Positions 59,513-64,000 of a stretch of DNA of 64,000 nucleotides are shown here, in pieces. Positions within the stretch are counted from its first letter, which is position 1, and every line of letters starts with the position of its first letter. Source of the stretch: Haloarchaeobius amylolyticus (lineage in GTDB: Archaea; Halobacteriota; Halobacteria; Halobacteriales; Natrialbaceae); NCBI RefSeq assembly GCF_026616195.1, contig NZ_JANHDH010000002.1, positions 806,001 to 870,000 on the forward strand, in the 5' to 3' direction. The notes below the pieces were generated by a model. The model did no database searches, was not told where the DNA came from, and was given only the letters and a program-made list of their open reading frames with translations. Position numbers and translations under genes: made by a program.

Positions 59513-60331
59513 TCAGGGACCTGACCCCTGCCCGACGACCCGGAAGCCCCCGAGTTCGCCGTCTATCCAGACGACGACCCCACGAACGCTCGCCCGCCGT
59601 CTCGGCTCGAACACGTACTCGTCGGTCGTCCCATCGGGAAGCGTCGCCTCGATCCGGTACCGGCCGAGTCGCGTGACGGCGTCCTCGATGCTGACGGATT
59701 CGCCGGCTCCCAGCCGTATCGTCTCCGCGGAGACCGTCGTCTCGTCTGTCGTATCGACGACCCTGACCGTGACCTCGTGGGCGGACTCGCCGTCGTTCTC
59801 TATCTGAATCGGCAGCGAATGCGAGAGCGGGAGCACACGCCAGAGTGGGAGGGCGACGGACAGGCCGACGCCGACCATCGCCGCGAACAGCGTCCCCACC
59901 AGTATGTCCCTCGCCGTCGCCGCCAGTGGTGGGGCGCCGGCGACCAGCAGTAACGACCCGTACTCGACGATACCGAAGACGCCGAACAGGACGACGTACG
60001 CGGGCCAGCCGAGCAGGACGAACGGCCCCCTGGTGTCACCGCCCCCGTGTGGGTCGGCGACGAACAGGAGGTAGTCGAGCGCGAGGAGGCCGACCGGGAG
60101 AATCGCGCCGACCCCGAGGAACAGCGACGAGGCGACGAACCCCGTGAACCAGAGACCGCCGGCGAGGGAGGCGATTCTGCGGCGGTCGGCAGTCTGTGGC
60201 GACAGCCAGTCGGTCAGGCGCTCGTCCGGATAGACACGAGTCATGGACCCCACGACGAGCCCGAGGTAGGCCAGCCCGCCGAGCGAGCCGAGGAGGAGCG
60301 TCCGGACGACCTCGGGTGAGAGGAGAGCCAT
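59513..60331 (-). CDS. Membrane protein with C-terminal beta domain
   Basis: A 272-residue protein with about six membrane helices in the first 175 residues, then an Ig-like beta domain (SAHEVTVRVVDTTDETTVSAETIRLGAGESVSIEDAVTRLGRYRIEATLPDG). This architecture suggests a membrane-bound binding or surface protein, but no family is claimed. It converges with the lipoprotein gene and is not part of the Mrp operon that follows. Confidence 0.72.
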   Translation of the reverse strand: MALLSPEVVRTLLLGSLGGLAYLGLVVGSMTRVYPDERLTDWLSPQTADRRRIASLAGGLWFTGFVASSLFLGVGAILPVGLLALDYLLFVADPHGGGDTRGPFVLLGWPAYVVLFGVFGIVEYGSLLLVAGAPPLAATARDILVGTLFAAMVGVGLSVALPLWRVLPLSHSLPIQIENDGESAHEVTVRVVDTTDETTVSAETIRLGAGESVSIEDAVTRLGRYRIEATLPDGTTDEYVFEPRRRASVRGVVVWIDGELGGFRVVGQGSGP

Positions 60332-60400
60332 ACCTCGCCGGTTCGGCCATCGCGTGGAAAACAGTTGTCACGGGCCCGGGGGTCCCAGTCGTGGGGGTCG

Positions 60401-60805
60401 TCAGTCGTCGTCCGTCTCTGCCGAGTCAGTGGACTGGCCGGGTTGGCCGGGCTGGCCCGTCGTGTCGATGCCGGCGCCCTGGATGGGCCACCGGACCTCC
60501 TCGAGGAAGTCGATGCCCATCTTCCGGGCCGACCGGGAGATCATGTGCGCGCCGGTCGGCGCCGTGAGGAACAGGAACAGGATGCCCACGAGCGACTCCA
60601 GGCCGACGCCCTGGCCGCCGAAGTAGACGAACCCGGCGAGGAACATCGAGGCCGCGCCGAGGGTGGTCGCCTTGCTGGTCGCGTGCATCCGGTTGTACAC
60701 GTTGGGCAGGCGGATGAGGCCGATGGTCCCCACGAGCAGGAAGAAACTGCCCACGAGGACGAGCGCTGCGACGACCGCGTACTGGATGGTAGCTGCGAGT
60801 GCCAT
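60401..60805 (-). CDS. mnhG: Mrp Na+/H+ antiporter subunit G
   Basis: A 134-residue subunit with three helices; GSFFLLVGTIGLIRLPNVYNRMHATSKATTLGAASMFLAG is the MnhG/PhaG signature. C-terminal cytoplasmic part is Gly/Pro/Gln/Thr-rich. Last gene of the Mrp operon. ATG 60805 lies 2 nt after the end of MnhF; the frame upstream is a shadow. Confidence 0.93.
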   Translation of the reverse strand: MALAATIQYAVVAALVLVGSFFLLVGTIGLIRLPNVYNRMHATSKATTLGAASMFLAGFVYFGGQGVGLESLVGILFLFLTAPTGAHMISRSARKMGIDFLEEVRWPIQGAGIDTTGQPGQPGQSTDSAETDDD

Positions 60806-60807
60806 GG

Positions 60808-61110
60808 TTACTCGATGATGTCCCCTTCGGTCACGTAGCGTGCCACCGCGATGGTGCTGATGAACCCGATGATGGCGAGCACGAGGCTCACGTCGATGAA
60901 CAGGCCGCGGTTCGTGGCCATCGCCCAGAGGACGGCGATGGCGACGACGTTGGTCCCGATGGTGTCGAGTGCGACCACGCGGTCGGGCGTCGACGGCCCG
61001 CGGATGACCCGGTAGGCACACAGCAGGGTCACCGTGCTGGCGAGGACGAGTGCCAGCTGGACGACGAGGCCGAGCCACGCGGGGCCGGCGGCTCCGGCGG
61101 CCGCGGTCAT
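60808..61110 (-). CDS. mnhF: Mrp Na+/H+ antiporter subunit F
   Basis: A 100-residue protein with three helices, including YRVIRGPSTPDRVVALDTIGTNVVAIAVLWAMAT, the MnhF signature. It overlaps the MnhE gene by 4 nt (61107-61110) and precedes MnhG by 2 nt, so translation is coupled. Part of the multi-subunit Na+/H+ antiporter used in pH and Na+ homeostasis. Confidence 0.93.
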   Translation of the reverse strand: MTAAAGAAGPAWLGLVVQLALVLASTVTLLCAYRVIRGPSTPDRVVALDTIGTNVVAIAVLWAMATNRGLFIDVSLVLAIIGFISTIAVARYVTEGDIIE

Positions 61111-61757
61111 TGTTCACCTCCGGACCGCTGTTTCGAGGCGACGGGTGATTCCCCGGCCGGCGTCTCCGGGTCCGGGACCGGCGAGCCGGGACTACGGCGC
61201 TCGTCGAAGATGACGAGCGCGTAGTCCTCCCAGCGCCGGATGGGTTCGACGATCGATTCCTCGTCCCGCGCCGCGATGGCGTGGACGTACAGCGCGTTCC
61301 GGTCTTCGTCGTAGTCCATGGTGAGCGTCCCTGGCGTGAGCGTGATGGAGTTCGCGATGGTGGTGACGGCCACGTCGGTCTCGACGCGCAGTGGCACCTC
61401 GATGACGTCCGGGTGGATGGGCATGCTCGGCGAGAGCACGCGCTTTGCCACGTCGTAGTTCGCCGTGATGAGCTCCCAGACGAACAGGCCGACGTAGGCC
61501 ACCGCCGCCGGCAGTATCTGGACCGTGCGGCTCAGGCCGTAGGTGCGGGCGTAGAACCGCCGGAAGACGAAGGCGATTGGCAGCCCGACCACCAGACCGA
61601 GGATGAACTCGCCGACCGCGAGCCACGGTTCGTCGATGAAGTGGACGCCGCGGACGAACAGCCAGAGGACCGCCAGTGCGACCCCGATGCTCGGCCACTT
61701 GCGCGTCCGTCCGGTCGATTCGTGCGCCTCGGGCTGTGTCGAGTCGGTCTCGGACAT
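61107..61757 (-). CDS. mnhE: Mrp Na+/H+ antiporter subunit E
   Basis: A 216-residue subunit. After a hydrophilic N-terminus (TQPEAHESTGRTRKW) it has helices at about 26-45, 48-68 and 83-103, then the MnhE cytoplasmic part: LRVETDVAVTTIANSITLTPGTLTMDYDEDRNALYVHAI. A C-terminal Gly/Pro/Ser-rich tail is an addition of this lineage. The start overlaps the MnhD stop. Confidence 0.92.
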   Translation of the reverse strand: MSETDSTQPEAHESTGRTRKWPSIGVALAVLWLFVRGVHFIDEPWLAVGEFILGLVVGLPIAFVFRRFYARTYGLSRTVQILPAAVAYVGLFVWELITANYDVAKRVLSPSMPIHPDVIEVPLRVETDVAVTTIANSITLTPGTLTMDYDEDRNALYVHAIAARDEESIVEPIRRWEDYALVIFDERRSPGSPVPDPETPAGESPVASKQRSGGEQ

Positions 61758-63415
61758 CAGTGACCACCTCCGTTCCCGCTGGTGAGGCCGTCGGTGAGGT
61801 GGACGGCCTCGATGTAGGCGTCGGTGTTCGTCGCCGCCTGCGCCGCGTCGATGGCGGCCGCGACGACCGGGTCGAACACTGCCCCGACCACGAGCACCGA
61901 GACGGCCAGGAACAGCACGATGGCGACCTGTCCGGTCGGGCGCGTCGCCACGTCGACGGCCTCCGAGGAGACGCCCCAGAAGGCCCGGTTCCAGGCCCGC
62001 GTGAAGTACGCGATGGTGAGGATGGCACCGGCGAGCGCCAGTGCGACCCCCGCGCCGGAGCCGGCGTTGACCGCCGCGTCGAACACGAGGAACTTCCCGA
62101 AGAACCCGAGCAGCGGCGGGATGCCGACCAGCCCGAGCCCGGCGATGAAGAACGCCGCCGAGAGGTACGGCAGCCGGTTCGCCATGCCACCGAGCCGGTC
62201 GAACTCGATGGAGCCGACGGCCGAGTTGATGGCGCCGCTGACGAGGAACAGCGCGCCCTTGGCCAGCGCGTGGTTCAGCGAGTAGACCAGCGCGGCCGCG
62301 ATACCGAGCACCGCGAGGTCACCGTACGGCTCGGGGGCCGTGAGTGGCTGGCCCGCGGACCCGCCGGCGATGGCCGTCGCGGCGAACGCGAGGCCGAGCA
62401 CGATGAACCCGACCTGGCCGATGCTGGAGTACGCGAGCAGGTCGTCGACGTTGTCGCGGTTGACCGCGCCGAGCCCGCCGACGAGGATGCTCGCGCCGGC
62501 CATCACGAACAGGACCGGCCCGAAGAACGCGAGCATCGAGTCGCCCGCGAGGCCGGGCAGGCCGAGGTCGAGCGCGCTCGTGTCCGCGTTCGCGAAGATG
62601 GTGAAGTACAGCCGGATGATGGCGTAGACGCCGACCTTCTTCACGACGCCGGCGAGCACCGCCGCGACCGGGGCGGGGGCGGCGCGGTACGCCGCGGGCA
62701 CCCACCACTGGAACGGGACGATGCCGGCCTTGAGCGCGAAGACGACGAACAGGACCGCCGAGAGGCCGAGCACCGGCGCGATGCTGGCGATGTCGAACGC
62801 GGCCGGGTCCGCCAGTCGGCGCGCCAGGTCGGCCATGTTGAGCGTCCCGGTCGTCGCGTAGAGGCCGCCGATGGCGACCAGCATCAGCGCGCTCCCGACG
62901 AGGTTCAGCGTGACGTACTGGAGTGCGGCCTTGGTGTGTTGCGGGCCGGAGTAGAACACGACCAGCACGTAACTCGACATGAGCATCACCTCGAACCAGA
63001 CGAACAGGTTGAAGATGTCGCCGGTGAGGAACGACCCGCTCACGCCCACCAGCATGAAGTGGAACAGCGGGTGGTAGGAGACGCGCTCTGCGGCCCCGTC
63101 GATGTACAGTATCGAGAACGCCAGCGCGGCGATGGAGACCACCGCGGCCAGCGCGAGCATGAACACCGCGAGGTCGTCGGCGACCAGCGAGATGCCGAAG
63201 GGCGCGTCCCAGTTCGACACCTGGTAGGTGATGATGGCGTCGGAGTCGGCCTGGACCTGCTGGAACAGGTACGCCACCGCGGCGACGTAGCCGACGCCGC
63301 CGCCGAGGCTGATGGCCTGCTGGGGGCGCTTCGTCCGGTGGGCGACCAGCGCGAGGATGGCGGTCACCAGCGGGACGAGGACCGGTGCGATGACGGCGAC
63401 CGGGTATTCAGACAT
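61757..63415 (-). CDS. mnhD: Mrp Na+/H+ antiporter subunit D (proton-conducting)
   Basis: A 552-residue NuoM/NuoN-like subunit with about 14 helices. The antiporter-type residues are seen in VWFEVMLMSSYVLVVF (Glu), ALKAGIVPFQWWVPAAYRAAPAPVAAVLAGVVKKVGVY (Lys) and HALAKGALFLVSG (Lys). It probably moves protons coupled to Na+ export. Start ATG 63415 overlaps the MnhC stop; GTG 63427 is an alternative. Confidence 0.95.
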   Translation of the reverse strand: MSEYPVAVIAPVLVPLVTAILALVAHRTKRPQQAISLGGGVGYVAAVAYLFQQVQADSDAIITYQVSNWDAPFGISLVADDLAVFMLALAAVVSIAALAFSILYIDGAAERVSYHPLFHFMLVGVSGSFLTGDIFNLFVWFEVMLMSSYVLVVFYSGPQHTKAALQYVTLNLVGSALMLVAIGGLYATTGTLNMADLARRLADPAAFDIASIAPVLGLSAVLFVVFALKAGIVPFQWWVPAAYRAAPAPVAAVLAGVVKKVGVYAIIRLYFTIFANADTSALDLGLPGLAGDSMLAFFGPVLFVMAGASILVGGLGAVNRDNVDDLLAYSSIGQVGFIVLGLAFAATAIAGGSAGQPLTAPEPYGDLAVLGIAAALVYSLNHALAKGALFLVSGAINSAVGSIEFDRLGGMANRLPYLSAAFFIAGLGLVGIPPLLGFFGKFLVFDAAVNAGSGAGVALALAGAILTIAYFTRAWNRAFWGVSSEAVDVATRPTGQVAIVLFLAVSVLVVGAVFDPVVAAAIDAAQAATNTDAYIEAVHLTDGLTSGNGGGH

Positions 63416-63764
63416 CGTCTGGCTCACCTCCGTTGCCGAGTTCGACGAGGTCGATGGTCCCGTTCTCCTGATAGACGCGGTAGGTCAGCACGAGCGCGAA
63501 CGCGGTCGTCCCGAACCCGATGACGATGGCGGTCAGGACGAGCGCCTGCACCAGCGGGTCCGTGACCTGGGCCGCGCCCTCGCCGTGGTGGCCGAGGACC
63601 GGCACGGCTCCCTCCATCACGCCCATCGTGACGAGGTACATGTTCGCGGCCTGGGAGATGATGCTCACGCCCCAGACGACGCGGACGATGTCGCGCCGGA
63701 GCACGAGGAACGTCCCGAGCGCGAACAGGAGGCCGAGCACGGTCGCGAGGACGAACTCCGTCAT
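63408..63764 (-). CDS. mnhC: Mrp Na+/H+ antiporter subunit C (NuoK-like)
   Basis: A 118-residue NuoK-like subunit with three helices (about 4-22, 28-50, 68-92); VLRRDIVRVVWGVSIISQAANMYLVTMG is the MnhC signature and DPLVQALVLTAIVIGFGTTAFALVLTYRVYQ ends it. It overlaps both MnhB (ATG 63764) and MnhD. Operon order B-C-D-E-F-G continues beyond the window. Confidence 0.93.
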   Translation of the reverse strand: MTEFVLATVLGLLFALGTFLVLRRDIVRVVWGVSIISQAANMYLVTMGVMEGAVPVLGHHGEGAAQVTDPLVQALVLTAIVIGFGTTAFALVLTYRVYQENGTIDLVELGNGGEPDDV

Positions 63765-64000
63765 TCGCCACCCACCACCGAGAGGATCGTGAGGAGGCCA
63801 CCGACGACCACGAGGTACACCCCGAGGTCGAACGCGAAGGCGGTCGCCCAGTGTATCTGGAAGAGCGTGTCGAAGACGAAGTCCCCGACGACGCCGAGGC
63901 CCGCACCGTAGTAGGTGTCGTCGACCTGGTTGAGGAAGGCGTCGCCGAAGGCGATGGCCGCCAGGCCACTCATCGAGGCGATGAGCAGCCCGATGCCGAA
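63761..64000 (-). CDS. mnhB: Mrp Na+/H+ antiporter subunit B (5' part off the window)
   Basis: Only the last 79 residues are inside: FGIGLLIASMSGLAAIAFGDAFLNQVDDTYYGAGLGVVGDFVFDTLFQIHWATAFAFDLGVYLVVVGGLLTILSVVGGE. The pattern FDLGVYLVVVGG is typical of the C-terminus of MnhB. It overlaps MnhC by 4 nt. The start lies to the right of the window. Confidence 0.88.
   Translation of the reverse strand, partial: FGIGLLIASMSGLAAIAFGDAFLNQVDDTYYGAGLGVVGDFVFDTLFQIHWATAFAFDLGVYLVVVGGLLTILSVVGGE

Noticed and set aside
61676-63523. 615-residue plus-strand frame
   Set aside because: Shadow of the Mrp subunits; composition (Arg/Asp/His) is not that of a halophilic protein with known domains.

Overview
The window is chromosomal DNA of a halophilic archaeon (class Halobacteria). 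It has very high GC, acidic proteins, many Tat-type (twin-Arg) lipoprotein signals, leaderless-looking promoters with the start codon about 25-35 nt after a TATA box, and archaeal informational genes (TFB, RpoP, L37ae, prefoldin beta, KEOPS Pcc1, TrkH/TrkA, Mrp antiporter). The genus cannot be fixed from sequence alone. I see no IS element, CRISPR array, replication initiator gene or rRNA. The only tRNA recognised is tRNA-Ser(CGA).

Layout. 1-12.5 kb: edge-truncated substrate-binding lipoprotein, aminotransferase, a HalX/Bat-type response regulator, UbiA-like membrane enzyme, glutamine amidotransferase, ParB-like protein, YchF GTPase, two duplicated lipoproteins under near-identical promoters, a double bactofilin-like protein and several small haloarchaeal proteins. 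12.2-12.5 kb is a gene-free gap that folds into a long nested rod (candidate structured RNA). 12.5-19.6 kb: FAD amine-oxidase-like protein, NifU-type protein, DUF192, LeuA/CimA-family synthase, TFB and an M48 membrane protease. 19.7-26.9 kb: caa3-type heme-copper oxidase operon (subunit II, fused I+III, IV) converging on four membrane or zinc-ribbon genes that may help assemble it. 27-42 kb: O-methyltransferase, tRNA-Ser with repeated 3'-end fragments, MoxR ATPase, lipoproteins, MscS, then a five-gene overlapping DUF58/DUF4129 operon on the other strand, a methyltransferase, a lipid kinase, a Tat-exported beta-helix protein and a TetR-controlled divergent pair. 43-49.5 kb: membrane winged-helix regulator, then the conserved informational cluster L37ae-RpoP-Pcc1 / prefoldin beta-DUF3194 / DUF2070, split by a beta-helix gene. 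49.6-64 kb: GMP synthase amidotransferase subunit, PhoD phosphatase, TrkH-TrkA potassium uptake, SRPBCC protein, an unusually short thioredoxin-reductase-like flavoprotein, CoaBC, and an Mrp-type Na+/H+ antiporter operon (B-C-D-E-F-G) cut by the window edge.

Working together: the cox operon, Trk and Mrp systems form a bioenergetic and ion-homeostasis theme expected of a salt-in halophile. The 44.5-49.5 kb block is transcription, translation and protein-folding machinery. Most of the rest is single-gene metabolism and cell-envelope proteins. The observations most worth pursuing are the structured gap at 12232-12480, the tRNA-Ser 3' repeats, the cysteine-free L37ae, the NADPH-domain-less flavoprotein and the palindromic operators at the TFB and LeuA/CimA promoters. 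Function calls rest on motifs read by eye; no database search was run.
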